Origin: Neobacillus sp. SuZ13
GTDB taxonomy: Bacteria; Bacillota; Bacilli; Bacillales; Cytobacillaceae
Assembly: GCF_030123365.1 (NCBI RefSeq)
Contig: NZ_CP126107.1
Location: 1,349,501 to 1,413,500 of the forward strand
DNA length: 64,000 nt
Direction: 5' to 3'
The notes beneath the pieces were generated by a model. It made no database searches. It was not told where the DNA came from and saw only the letters and a program-made list of their open reading frames with translations. Both the position numbers and the translations under genes were made by a program. Within the stretch, counting starts at the first letter, position 1; the number at the start of each line of letters is the position of its first letter. This document shows positions 55,801-63,521 of this stretch, in pieces.

Positions 55801-56614
55801 AACAGAAAAAGATATAGAAGAAAATCAACTACTTGAACGTGTGCAAAAAGGTGAACTTGTCGAGACTACGTCACCATTCGCTGAAGAAATTAAGTCCCGC
55901 TTAGATTGGGAATATTCTTTTACGAATGCAGCAAGCCATCGTTCGAAACAATCGGTTTCTGAAATAAAGCGCCAAAGGGAAATGGCAGATGAACAAAGTG
56001 GGACCGACCTTGTAAACCATTTAAAAAAATCAATCGTAAAACGACCTAAATTTATGCAGGAAAAGCAATTAAGCCCGGCCGAACGAGGCTCTGCTATGCA
56101 TATGGTCATGCAACACGTTGATTTAACTAAACCAGTGAATCAGGAATCGCTTCAGGAACAATTAACATGGATGATCAATAATGAATTATTAACCCCCGAA
56201 CAGGCTGCAGTAATCGATAAAAATTTGATTATTCAATTTTTTGATTCCAATTTGGGGCAAAGGTACTTTACTGCTAAAACAATCAACAGAGAAGTTCCAT
56301 TTACACTTTCCATGCATGCTCGTGATGTGTATCCTAATTGGAACGAGGAAGATGAATCTGTGTTTGTCCAAGGGATTATTGACTGCATCTTAGAGGATGA
56401 AGATGGGCTGGTTTTGGTGGATTATAAGTCAGATCGGATAACTGATCGCTATAAAGGCGGGTTTGAACAAGCTAAGATAATTCTTGAAAACCGCTACAAG
56501 ATGCAAATTAACTTATATACCCGTGCAATTGAACAAATCTGGAAAAGAAAGGTCAATGAGAGGTATTTGTTTTTCTTTGACGGGGCTCATATTTTGAAGG
56601 TTGAGAAGGATTAA
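52820..56614 (+). CDS. addA: ATP-dependent helicase/nuclease subunit AddA
   Basis: 1264 aa UvrD-like superfamily 1A helicase with Walker A AAGSGKT at residues 35-41, motif Ia TFTNASAAEMRHRI, DEYQDTN (Walker B), and RVLYVAMTRAKEKLYL (motif VI). The C-terminal nuclease has VLVDYKSDR. It is about 30 residues longer than B. subtilis AddA, mainly in an acidic insert near residue 550. Start ATGA coupled with addB. Confidence 0.97.
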   Translation: MSKIAIPPKPENVTWTDDQWKAIMAKDRDILVAAAAGSGKTAVLVERIIQKILSKEDPIDVDELLVVTFTNASAAEMRHRIGEALEKAIDADPSSRHLRKQLSLLNKASISTLHSFCMEVIRKYYYLIDVDPGFRIADETEAQLIRDEVMDELFEEEYSQKDNETFFNLVDSFTNDRSDAALMDIVRSIYDFASSNPEPDQYLRSIINMYDVSSIHNIEDLPFIQDLLFDIELQLEAAREMINRGLEVTKLPGGPAPRAENFLDDLMVIDTLLLAKKDSWETLYQALMTWSFSRAKQVKGDHFDKELTEKAQKLRDKAKKKIQDIKGELFSRKPESFLRDMEEMRPLIETLVHLVKEFSQRFAKVKREKGLVDYADLEHYCLGILTKEISTEGEFLPSEAALAYQRHFKEVYCDEYQDTNMVQETILKLVTKKEEHNGNMFMVGDVKQSIYRFRLAEPNLFLGKYTRFKVDGESTGLRIDLARNFRSRSEVLDATNYLFKQIMGVKVGEIEYDEAAELRAGAPYPEDEPFPVELLLINQNVEERESSTETSESEAGAQEELEEFDAVGLEQSQLEARVIASKIKELVATGAPVYNPKTKSTRPLMYRDTVILLRSMTWAPQIIEEFKQQGIPVYASLSTGYFNATEVAIMISLLRVIDNPFQDIPLAAVLRSPIVGLNEEELSIIRIHQKRGSFWEAVSAFCKSKQAENTAGFYEKLRRFYDFLTEWRSMARQGSLSELIWQLYRDTQFYDFVGGLPGGKQRQANLRALYDRARQYEHTSFRGLFRFLRFIERMMERGDDLGAARSLGEQEDVVRIMTIHSSKGLEFPVVFMAGMARTFNMADIRKPYMLDKEYGFASKYVNAEKRISYPSLPQIAFKRKKKMEMLAEEMRVLYVAMTRAKEKLYLTATLKDALKKIDQWNDVAANTEWLLKDYERAAVSSYIDWIGPALVRHQNSNELRVNETINPLIPEEITNHPSVWKISLLSAEEVKQNETEKDIEENQLLERVQKGELVETTSPFAEEIKSRLDWEYSFTNAASHRSKQSVSEIKRQREMADEQSGTDLVNHLKKSIVKRPKFMQEKQLSPAERGSAMHMVMQHVDLTKPVNQESLQEQLTWMINNELLTPEQAAVIDKNLIIQFFDSNLGQRYFTAKTINREVPFTLSMHARDVYPNWNEEDESVFVQGIIDCILEDEDGLVLVDYKSDRITDRYKGGFEQAKIILENRYKMQINLYTRAIEQIWKRKVNERYLFFFDGAHILKVEKD

Positions 56615-56630
56615 TTCAATAAAAAATGAC

Positions 56631-56662
56631 ATAGACCATCTTGTGGTTTATGTCATTTTTTT
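56631..56662. terminator. Bidirectional terminator between addA and gerPF
   Basis: AAATGACATA-ACCA / TGGT-TATGTCATTT stem between convergent genes, with T tracts on both sides. Confidence 0.88.
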
Positions 56663-56879
56663 AATTATTACCCACAATTGGCTGATCGACTACTTTCGTA
56701 TCAAGTACATTTGTACCACTTAATCCCGAATTCGTCACGATGAATCCACCGGTATTAAATGCACCTGAGCCTGCATTTGCCTTAGAGGCACTCTTTGGAG
56801 AGATATACACCGTATCGCCAAATTGCACAATACCGCCACCTACGTTAACAATTTGGACGGGACCGATAATCGCTGGCAT
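56661..56879 (-). CDS. gerPF: Spore germination protein GerPF
   Basis: 72 aa, starting MPAIIGPVQIVNVGGG, with the typical GerPA/PF signature NTGGFIVTNSGLSGTN near the C-terminus. Last gene of the operon. ATG 56879 has AAAGGATG upstream. GerP proteins let germinants pass the spore coat to the receptors. A homolog of GerPA in the same operon. Confidence 0.93.
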   Translation of the reverse strand: MPAIIGPVQIVNVGGGIVQFGDTVYISPKSASKANAGSGAFNTGGFIVTNSGLSGTNVLDTKVVDQPIVGNN

Positions 56880-56933
56880 ACCAAACATCCTTTTTAGTAA
56901 ACTTAGTTATATCCTTAAGAGTAACTTATGCAT

Positions 56934-57341
56934 TTATTGTTGTCCTTGTTCTCCTTCGTCTTCTTCATTTCTAGGACTTGGACCTAACTGTCGAATATGC
57001 TTAATTCTAGCTTCCATGGAAACATGACGGCTGCTCCCAACGTGCAAGAGGGAAGATGAAGATATCCCCGTAATATCAATTCGGCCAACCTTAATTAAAG
57101 GGTTTGGATTTTGACGGGAGTATGTGAAAGATTCATTAATAGGAAGAAAAGGTATTGGTTCAGAATAGACTCTGTAAGGGGATAAATTCCCTTCATTTCC
57201 ATAGAACACTTCTTCCTCCCTTTGGACCGCGAGTGCTCTAGAAAGACTATTTATAATACAGGAATCCCCTAACTGTACCGTAGAGGAAAAAGAGACGATT
57301 TTAATATTAATCGTGTCTACACAAGAGGTTCTCTGCAGCAT
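56934..57341 (-). CDS. gerPE: Spore germination protein GerPE
   Basis: 135 aa from ATG 57341 (GGAG 8 nt before); a GTG at 57350 overlapping the gerPD stop is the alternative. RTSCVDTINIKIVSFSSTVQLGDS and GRIDITGISSSSLLHVGSS are GerPE-like. The tail is acidic/Gln-rich (NEEDEGEQGQQ). Fifth gene of the gerP operon. Confidence 0.92.
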   Translation of the reverse strand: MLQRTSCVDTINIKIVSFSSTVQLGDSCIINSLSRALAVQREEEVFYGNEGNLSPYRVYSEPIPFLPINESFTYSRQNPNPLIKVGRIDITGISSSSLLHVGSSRHVSMEARIKHIRQLGPSPRNEEDEGEQGQQ

Positions 57342-57346
57342 GTTGT

Positions 57347-57523
57347 TCACTCCACTGATAGCGGAACAAAAGGACCAATAATTAATGATTCCGCAGGGGT
57401 ATCAAAAGTAGAGGCTAACTGGATTGTCTCTGTATCGCCTACCATTACTAACGAGGAACTTGACACCCCAGTGATTTTTATGTTTTGGACAAAGAGTTCG
57501 CGGTTATAAACTACAAAGTTCAT
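57347..57523 (-). CDS. gerPD: Spore germination protein GerPD
   Basis: 58 aa, starting MNFVVYNRELFVQNIKITGVSSSSLVMVGDTETI, which is typical of GerPD. It overlaps gerPC by 4 nt and reaches the start of gerPE. It falls below common ORF-length cut-offs but its frame is intact and its context decisive. Confidence 0.92.
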   Translation of the reverse strand: MNFVVYNRELFVQNIKITGVSSSSLVMVGDTETIQLASTFDTPAESLIIGPFVPLSVE

Positions 57524-58134
57524 TCCGTATGCATCCCTTTCAGGTTATCAGGTAAATTACTAAAAAAAACCATTACCCCATTTTGAATTTCCTTCTTTAA
57601 TGCTTCAATAATTAAATCATCTGACGGGGCATCTTCAATCGTGCGATTGTCCGAGGATTTGGTGTTTAAATGATGTTCGATCCTACTCGGAAGCTGTTTA
57701 ATGATGTCTTGTTTTATGAATGCTAAATACTCGTCATTTGGTAGAACGTTCAATTCTCTCTGAGTAGCTTCCACGATCGGTGGTAAATCCGATTCTAAAT
57801 ATCTATAAATGGCTTCCTCAATTTTCATTGATCTTTGCATTTGATGTTTTGGTGAGATTGGGGTGGATAAGGATTGATTTTGGACCGCAAAATCTTCAAT
57901 TCCTGCTAATTCGGATGGATTTAGACCAATGTTTAACGTTCCTTCAAGTGTCTCTACCTTTAGTTGATCAAATTTATATTCAATTTTGTCTACATGGATG
58001 GCCTGTTTTTCACATAATTGTTTGATTTCTGCTTGCATTTTTTGGAGAGTGCTCTCTAAAGATAGAATTCTCTGCTCCTGAGCTTGAATACACATCTGTA
58101 GCCATTGAAGATATTGGGAATAATCCTGATACAT
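57520..58134 (-). CDS. gerPC: Spore germination protein GerPC
   Basis: 204 aa. An N-terminal coiled coil (YLQWLQMCIQAQEQRILSLE and onward) is followed by DKIEYKFDQLKVETLEGTLNIGLNP, the GerPC signature. The only GerP protein of large size and probably structural. ATG 58134 is preceded by TGAGGTGATTAC. Confidence 0.93.
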   Translation of the reverse strand: MYQDYSQYLQWLQMCIQAQEQRILSLESTLQKMQAEIKQLCEKQAIHVDKIEYKFDQLKVETLEGTLNIGLNPSELAGIEDFAVQNQSLSTPISPKHQMQRSMKIEEAIYRYLESDLPPIVEATQRELNVLPNDEYLAFIKQDIIKQLPSRIEHHLNTKSSDNRTIEDAPSDDLIIEALKKEIQNGVMVFFSNLPDNLKGMHTE

Positions 58135-58192
58135 GTAATCACCTCACAATTATTTCGCCAATAAACGTATCGATTTTCATAAGATAGGCGGC

Positions 58193-58423
58193 TTATTTAT
58201 CCGGTTTTCTTACCGAGGCTTGTAGGGGGACTGCTGGTGTCCCTAATAAAGAGCCCGAAGATTTGATTGTTTGTGGTGCAGGTCCAGTAAATCCGCCAGT
58301 ATTATATAAATGAGCCGTAGGTTTAATAATCCCAGCACTGCCTATTTGTAAGACTGAGGAATTGGTAATCCCGCCAATTTTAATGAAATTAATCTGAATG
58401 GACTGCTGGATATAAAAGTTCAT
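58193..58423 (-). CDS. gerPB: Spore germination protein GerPB
   Basis: 76 aa, starting MNFYIQQSIQINFIKIGGI and containing SSVLQIGSAGIIKP and NTGGFTGPAP as in GerPB. Second gene of the operon, 17 bp after gerPA. Confidence 0.93.
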   Translation of the reverse strand: MNFYIQQSIQINFIKIGGITNSSVLQIGSAGIIKPTAHLYNTGGFTGPAPQTIKSSGSLLGTPAVPLQASVRKPDK

Positions 58424-58440
58424 TTAAAATCACCCATTCA

Positions 58441-58662
58441 TTAAGCATTTAGTGCAATCCCTTGATCGTAAACATCTGAATCAGTTGTGTTGGTGGAACT
58501 TACATTATTTTGAAGCTGTAAGCTATCCCCAGTGTTAAAGGAACCAGCGCCAGAAAATGTTTTTGCGGTAGAAAATGGCATGATTTTATATACATCGCCA
58601 ATATGGAAAACAGAACTGCTGCCAAGTGTAATGACCTGCGCAACTCCAACAATTGCTGGCAT
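58441..58662 (-). CDS. gerPA: Spore germination protein GerPA
   Basis: 73 aa, MPAIVGVAQVITLGSSSVFHIGDVY... with SGAGSFNTGD, the GerPA pattern and length. ATG 58662 follows AAAGGGTG. First gene of gerPABCDEF, which is expressed late in the mother cell. Confidence 0.94.
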   Translation of the reverse strand: MPAIVGVAQVITLGSSSVFHIGDVYKIMPFSTAKTFSGAGSFNTGDSLQLQNNVSSTNTTDSDVYDQGIALNA

Positions 58663-58694
58663 TTTCAACACCCTTTTTTTCATAGTATCTTCTA

Positions 58695-58721
58695 CATCCT
58701 ATGTATAGGCAAAGGTAATGT
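58695..58721 (-). promoter_or_regulatory. Possible sigma-K promoter of gerP
   Basis: On the minus strand CATAGGATG resembles the sigma-K -10 box CATANNNTA (one mismatch), with an AC dinucleotide 16 bp upstream as the minimal -35. gerP is known to use sigma-K in B. subtilis. The match alone is weak. Confidence 0.35.
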
Positions 58722-58894
58722 GATTGATTCGCCTAAATAAATTGAAATCAGTAGTTATTTATTTTGTAAGAAAATAAGCGAAAATAGTTATAAATAACTA
58801 TTACTTTCGTCAAAAAATGATATATTGGTAGGATTTTCGATAATTGAAAAAGGGACTATTATAGGATTAAGAGATCAGTCGGAAATAAACACTG

Positions 58895-58990
58895 TTTCTC
58901 GATAAAGGCAAACCTGATGAAAATCAGTGACGCAAAGCTAAAGGGGCTAAGGTGCATGTGCACTAAGCCAGCCAGTTACCGAAAGATTAG
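58895..58990 (+). ncRNA. Cyclic-di-GMP-I riboswitch (GEMM-I)
   Basis: All core parts are visible: AAAGGCAAACC, a CTGAT-GAAA-ATCAG hairpin with a GNRA tetraloop (58914-58927), the joining GACGCAAAGC, a second helix GGCT..GGTGC / GCAC..AGCC with the tetraloop-receptor side, and CAGCCAGTTACCG at the end. AAACAC at 58885 can pair with GTGTTT at 58991 to close the element. It faces the CpaF-type ATPase, 190 nt downstream. Confidence 0.88.
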
Positions 58991-59061
58991 GGTGTTTCAT
59001 AATGGTTATTCTATGTGTGCATAGGTGTTCTATGTATCTATGGATAATCTATGAATTTTAT

Positions 59062-59083
59062 CCCCCCTTTGGTAAAGGCGGGG
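59062..59083 (+). terminator. Hairpin in the riboswitch expression platform
   Basis: CCCCCCTTT / AAAGG-CGGGG stem with a bulged C followed by a poor T tract (CTATTTCTATTT). It could be the regulated terminator of the riboswitch, or a remnant. Confidence 0.5.
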
Positions 59084-59178
59084 CTATTTCTATTTCGCGG
59101 AGGTGAAGACTAATCGACTGCTTAACCTGTTTTGGACCCATAAATCCCCTTATTTTAGATGAAGATGTTTCAGAGGTT

Positions 59179-60201
59179 ATGGTAAATGGACCTAACCAGG
59201 TGTACTGTGAACGAAAAGGGAAATTGGTATTAACATCAGTACAATTCCGTGACAATGAACATGTCATGGCTATGATCGACAGAATTCTTACCCCGCTTGG
59301 ATGGAGAATCGATGAAAGTTCGCCAATGGTAGATGCTAGGCTGCCTGATGGCTTACGTGTTAATGCAATCATTCCTCCCCTTGCATTAAATGGACCAGCC
59401 GTTACTATCAGGAAGCTTTCAAAGTATCCCTACCAAATTGAAGATTTAATCAACTTTGGGACAGTGACAGAGGAAATGGCATTTTTTCTAGATGCATGCG
59501 TGAAAGCCCGGTTGAATATGTTTGTTAGCGGTGGCCCGGGGTCTGGTAAAACAACCACTCTGAATGCCCTTTCTAATTTTATTCCAGATGAAGAAAAGAT
59601 CGTAACCGTTGAGGATGCAGCCGAGATTCAGTTGGGACAGGAGCATGTAATATCACTAGAGCTACGACCTTCCGAAATAAAAGGTAAAAGAGCCATTTCG
59701 ATTCGGGAGCTTCTCAAGAGATCGTTACGAATGAGACCTGACCGTGTTATTCTCGGAGAAGTCCGTGGTGGAGAAGCGCTTGATATGCTTCAGGCAATGA
59801 ATTCTGGCCATGATGGTTCACTTGCTACAGGGCACTCATATAGTCCAAGGGATATGATTAGCCGTTTGGAAACAATGGTCCTTTTAGCAGGAATGGATAA
59901 TTCGATTAAAGCCATACGAGAGCAAATTGCCGGTGCAATCGATGTGATTATACAGCAAACCCGTTTAATGGATGGAACAAGGAAAATTATCAATATTACT
60001 GAAGTTCAAGGAATGGAAGGAGACAATATCGTTCTGCAAGACATCTTTTCCTTTAAACAAAAAGGACTTAATTCTGAGGGGAAAATTATTGGACAACTTA
60101 TACCGACTGGTGTCCGCCCAAAATTTTATGATCGCCTAGAGGCATCAGGGATTCATATTCCGGCGTCATTGTTTAAAGAAAATAAAGTGCAATGGCATTA
60201 A
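59179..60201 (+). CDS. CpaF/TadA-type secretion ATPase, N-terminally shortened
   Basis: 340 aa from ATG 59179. Walker A GGPGSGKTTT is at residues 118-127; the Asp box RVILGEVRGGEALDML and His box MNSGHDGSLATGHS are intact, so this is a VirB11/CpaF-type traffic ATPase for tight-adherence pili. Homology seems to continue upstream in frame (FGPINPLILDEDVSEV) to a stop at 59104, but no start with a good site exists there; the ATG used has only GAGG 2 nt before it. About 100 N-terminal residues normally present are missing, and no TadB, TadC or pilin gene follows. It may be a relic or a shortened functional ATPase. Confidence 0.65.
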   Translation: MVNGPNQVYCERKGKLVLTSVQFRDNEHVMAMIDRILTPLGWRIDESSPMVDARLPDGLRVNAIIPPLALNGPAVTIRKLSKYPYQIEDLINFGTVTEEMAFFLDACVKARLNMFVSGGPGSGKTTTLNALSNFIPDEEKIVTVEDAAEIQLGQEHVISLELRPSEIKGKRAISIRELLKRSLRMRPDRVILGEVRGGEALDMLQAMNSGHDGSLATGHSYSPRDMISRLETMVLLAGMDNSIKAIREQIAGAIDVIIQQTRLMDGTRKIINITEVQGMEGDNIVLQDIFSFKQKGLNSEGKIIGQLIPTGVRPKFYDRLEASGIHIPASLFKENKVQWH

Positions 60202-60217
60202 TTTATGAATACTTAAG

Positions 60218-60255
60218 GGCTGAATTCCTATTGGATATAGGGTTCAGCCTTTTTT
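60218..60255 (+). terminator. Terminator of the CpaF-like gene
   Basis: GGCTGAA / TTCAGCC stem with an 18-nt loop and T6, confirming that no pilus gene follows in the same transcript. Confidence 0.8.
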
Positions 60256-60396
60256 AATAAAGTTAAATCCATAATTGATAGATTGTGTTCCTATGTTTGT
60301 TACTATATTTGACTTACTTTTTTTCGTGTTTATTAACTGTTTATGGTATGATAAGGTTCGAATTAAATGAAATTTCATACATAAGGAGGAACTATA

Positions 60397-60753
60397 TTGA
60401 TTCACGGTCATATTACGGCATGGCTTTTAGCATTAATTCTATTTGTTGTGGCACTTTTTTTACATAAGGGTGGAAAAGAAAAAGGTGCAAAAGTTGTTAA
60501 AATGATTTTACGAGTATTATATTTGCTTATTATTGCAACAGGTGCAGGGCTTTTATTTTCGGTTTACAAAATTGATGTTTGGTATGTTTTAAAAGCGGTT
60601 GTCGGACTTTGGGTAATCGGATTATTCGAAATGATTCTTAGCCGTGTGGCTAATAACAGAAGAACTTCTGTATTTTGGATTCAGTTTGTTGTTGCATGGG
60701 TTCTTGTTTTATATCTAGGTGGAAGATTGCCAATGTCATTTTTACACCCATAA
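60397..60753 (+). CDS. yisL: UPF0344 membrane protein YisL
   Basis: 118 aa with four helices (AWLLALILFVVALFL; MILRVLYLLIIATGAGLLFSV; VLKAVVGLWVIGLFEMIL; FWIQFVVAWVLVLYLGG). TTG start at 60397 after AAGGAGGAAC. Position near gerP matches B. subtilis yisL. Function unknown. Confidence 0.9.
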   Translation: MIHGHITAWLLALILFVVALFLHKGGKEKGAKVVKMILRVLYLLIIATGAGLLFSVYKIDVWYVLKAVVGLWVIGLFEMILSRVANNRRTSVFWIQFVVAWVLVLYLGGRLPMSFLHP

Positions 60754-60773
60754 TTTTAATGTTATCTTGTAAA

Positions 60774-60800
60774 GGCTGTCGAACAATTCGACAGTCTTTT
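60774..60800 (+). terminator. Terminator of yisL
   Basis: GGCTGTCGAA / TTCGACAGTC stem with a CAA loop followed by TTTTATATT. Confidence 0.88.
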
Positions 60801-60882
60801 ATATTCGCAAGAATAATAAACAACGTGACAACTGCTAAGTTTGGTTTTAATATTGAAATTAGTAGAGAGGAGAGGGATCCAT

Positions 60883-61155
60883 ATGCTTGTAAAAGTGTTT
60901 GCTAATCTCCGGCAAATTTGTGGTGGAGTAACGGTTGATGTTCAGCCTGATGGTGAAAGAGTAATAGATGTACTGGATAAAATGATAGAGATGTTTCCGT
61001 CTTTAAGAGATGAAATCTTTACAGCAGAAAAGGAACTGCTTCCATTTGTTCATGTCTATGTAAATGGGAGAAATATTATCCATCTCGACGACTTAGAAAC
61101 GAAAGTGGATGAGAAGGATCAATTTGCTCTATTTCCGCCAGTAGCTGGTGGGTAA
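60883..61155 (+). CDS. MoaD/ThiS-family sulphur carrier protein
   Basis: 90 aa beta-grasp protein ending in the double glycine PPVAGG that is adenylated and thiocarboxylated by an E1-like enzyme. VFANLRQICGG and FVHVYVNGRNI fit the MoaD group. ATG 60883 follows AGAGGAGAGGG. The adjacent aldehyde ferredoxin oxidoreductase and ThiF/MoeB genes suggest a dedicated MoaD for the tungsten-pterin cofactor. Confidence 0.87.
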   Translation: MLVKVFANLRQICGGVTVDVQPDGERVIDVLDKMIEMFPSLRDEIFTAEKELLPFVHVYVNGRNIIHLDDLETKVDEKDQFALFPPVAGG

Positions 61156-61156
61156 T

Positions 61157-61429
61157 ATGGAAATAAGAGATTTAGAATTTCGTGGGATAAAGATTGAACA
61201 TCTAGGTATGTATTTTGAAGAATTAGGTGCCAAACAAGTGACTGACAAGTTCCCTTACATTTATGAAGCGGAAAACTGGAGGGGATATATACTTTCGGAA
61301 GAGGAAATTTCATTTACTTCAATTTTTAAAGTTAATACAGTCAAAGTTCGTTTTTGTGCAAATGAAGCTCAAACTCTTGATGAATTAATCAAAAATTACC
61401 GCTATAAAACAACGAGAATAGGGGGGTAA
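61157..61429 (+). CDS. Unknown protein of the AOR locus
   Basis: 90 aa, starting 1 bp after the MoaD-like stop, so certainly co-transcribed. It is predicted mixed alpha/beta and soluble (FRGIKIEHLGMYFEELGAKQV; ENWRGYILSEEEISFTSIFKVNTVKVRF). No motif recognised. Its place between MoaD and the oxidoreductase suggests a role in cofactor or enzyme assembly. Confidence 0.75.
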   Translation: MEIRDLEFRGIKIEHLGMYFEELGAKQVTDKFPYIYEAENWRGYILSEEEISFTSIFKVNTVKVRFCANEAQTLDELIKNYRYKTTRIGG

Positions 61430-61440
61430 CCTCTATCAAC

Positions 61441-61472
61441 AAAGCTTCTGCGCCTTTATGGGCAGAAGCTTT
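61441..61472. terminator. Bidirectional terminator
   Basis: Perfect 11-bp stem AAAGCTTCTGC / GCAGAAGCTTT between convergent genes. Confidence 0.9.
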
Positions 61473-61485
61473 ATTAATATTTTTC

Positions 61486-63318
61486 TTAGACTGTTTGCTT
61501 TACTTCAGGATCGATAATACCCAATTCACGAAGTTTCTCATCTGTGACGAGGCCGTCTTTCCAGCCGCGGACTTGGTAATATTCTTCAAGCATGATATCC
61601 ATTCGGCTTACATGACCTGCACTGTTTCCAGATGCTGGTTCTTCCGTAAAACGTTTTGGTAGGAAGTCGTCCTCGCGTTTATTAAATCCAGCTAGGTTAT
61701 TGTAATACCGTTCAAGATTATAGATTCTCTCCCCAGCCTTCATTACATCCTCAGCAGTAAGCTGATTTCCTGTCATTGCACTATATTGCTCAGCATAATG
61801 CTCTGCGTTTTCTGAGAAGGAGGAGAACTTACAAATATTCATTGAATCGGAGAATGCTAGCATGTCTTGGAATACCTTTAATAATTCGCCTTTTCCTTCT
61901 GGCTTTAAGCGGTCAGTTGGTTCAGGGATACCGGCAATTTCACTGGCAACTGTGTATCCGCGCAGATGGCAGGCACCGCGGTTACTTGTTGCATAACCAA
62001 GTCCAATACCTTGAATTCCACGTGGGTCATATGCAGGGATTGACTGACCTTTAACAGACATGGACAGTTCAGGTTTTCCCCAAGATGCTGCTGCACGTGC
62101 TGGTCCTTCAGCAAGAATCCCTCCGAAGCCTTCACGGTGTGCAATCTTCTTGGTTAATTCAATCATAGAATCGGCATCACCCCAGACTAATTCCTCTGAA
62201 ATGATTCCTTTCTCATAAGCTTCCATTGTAACAGAGAAGCAGTGACCCAGTTCAATTGTATCTAGACCATACTCATTACAACGGTCGATCATATATGAAA
62301 TCGCTTCCGCATCACTTAGTAAACAGTTCGAACCAAGTGACCAGGCAGATTCAAATTCAATACTTTCTACACGAGTTTTGTATTTGCCATCTTTTACTTC
62401 TACTTCGATTTTACAGCCAACTGGGCAGGCATGGCAGGTATTATTGGCTACACGTAAATTCGTGTTATAATATTCACCGCTATGTTTCTCTGCTTCATCC
62501 CAGTGTGTTAGTTGGGAATTCTTAGTTGGAAGCGCTCCCACCTCATTGATTAAGTTAGTTAATACATTTGTTCCATAGACGGATAAACCACCTTTATTAG
62601 GTGCAGTTAAGCCCCCATCAAGGATTGCTTTGACGGCTTTTTTATTGGCATCTTTGTAATCAGTATCCAATTTTGGCTGCGGCATATTGCCTTTTTGAGG
62701 AGCTTTAATAACAATCGCTTTTAACTTTTTAAAGCCTGCAACTGCAGCAGTACCACCGCGGCCAGCTGCCCGGTCATGTTCATTAATAAATGAGGCAAAG
62801 CGTACAGTGTTTTCACCCGCTTGACCAATAGTCATTACACTTAGATCTGATTCTCCATGTTCATCTTTCATTGCTTGGATAAAAGCTCTAGTGCTAGTTC
62901 CCCATAAGTTAGATGCATCCCGAAGCACTGCTTTGCCATCTTCAATAAATAGGTATACGGGCTTGTCGCTTTTTCCTGAAAAAATAATATTATCCACTCC
63001 AGCCCACTTTAGACGTGCTGCTGTCCATCCACCAATGTGAGAATCTGTAACTGTACCAGTTAAAGGTGATTTTGTGACAACACAAAGGCGTCCGCTCATG
63101 GAAGAACGTGATCCTGTGACAGGACCTGTCATGATACATAGGATGTTTTCCGCAGATAATGGCTCGACTTCAGGGCCGTTATCTAACACATACTTAACTC
63201 CAAGGCCGCGGCCGCCTATGTATTTTTTTGCATCTTCTTCATTGATGGCCCGATAATTTATTACCCCATTTGTTAAATCGACCAAGACTTCTTTGTTTTT
63301 AAAACCGCCTAGATTCAA
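61486..63318 (-). CDS. aor: Aldehyde ferredoxin oxidoreductase (tungsten-pterin)
   Basis: 610 aa from TTG 63318, chosen for its strong GTGGAGGGG site; an ATG at 63360 would add 14 codons but has only a weak site. The N-terminal domain has GGRGLGVKYVLD, MTGPVTGSRSSMSGRLCVVTKSP and HIGGW; the 4Fe-4S cluster site CHACPVGC and its fourth Cys in MNICKFSSFS are present. It oxidises aldehydes to acids, with ferredoxin as acceptor; the real substrate in Bacilli is unknown. Divergent from the ThiF/MoeB gene. Confidence 0.9.
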   Translation of the reverse strand: MNLGGFKNKEVLVDLTNGVINYRAINEEDAKKYIGGRGLGVKYVLDNGPEVEPLSAENILCIMTGPVTGSRSSMSGRLCVVTKSPLTGTVTDSHIGGWTAARLKWAGVDNIIFSGKSDKPVYLFIEDGKAVLRDASNLWGTSTRAFIQAMKDEHGESDLSVMTIGQAGENTVRFASFINEHDRAAGRGGTAAVAGFKKLKAIVIKAPQKGNMPQPKLDTDYKDANKKAVKAILDGGLTAPNKGGLSVYGTNVLTNLINEVGALPTKNSQLTHWDEAEKHSGEYYNTNLRVANNTCHACPVGCKIEVEVKDGKYKTRVESIEFESAWSLGSNCLLSDAEAISYMIDRCNEYGLDTIELGHCFSVTMEAYEKGIISEELVWGDADSMIELTKKIAHREGFGGILAEGPARAAASWGKPELSMSVKGQSIPAYDPRGIQGIGLGYATSNRGACHLRGYTVASEIAGIPEPTDRLKPEGKGELLKVFQDMLAFSDSMNICKFSSFSENAEHYAEQYSAMTGNQLTAEDVMKAGERIYNLERYYNNLAGFNKREDDFLPKRFTEEPASGNSAGHVSRMDIMLEEYYQVRGWKDGLVTDEKLRELGIIDPEVKQTV

Positions 63319-63521
63319 ATTTTTCCCCTCCACTTCTAATTTTAAGGAATAGATATGCATCTCTTATAATATTAGAAAATGATATAAGAGATTCCTTCCA
63401 AAATTATACTTAAACCTATTTTTATTATATAACTTTTTGAATACTTTTAAAATTAGTAAATTATAAACAACACAAATTAATAATTTGGTAAAATAATAGT
63501 AGTTTGGAAAAGAGGTGTAAT

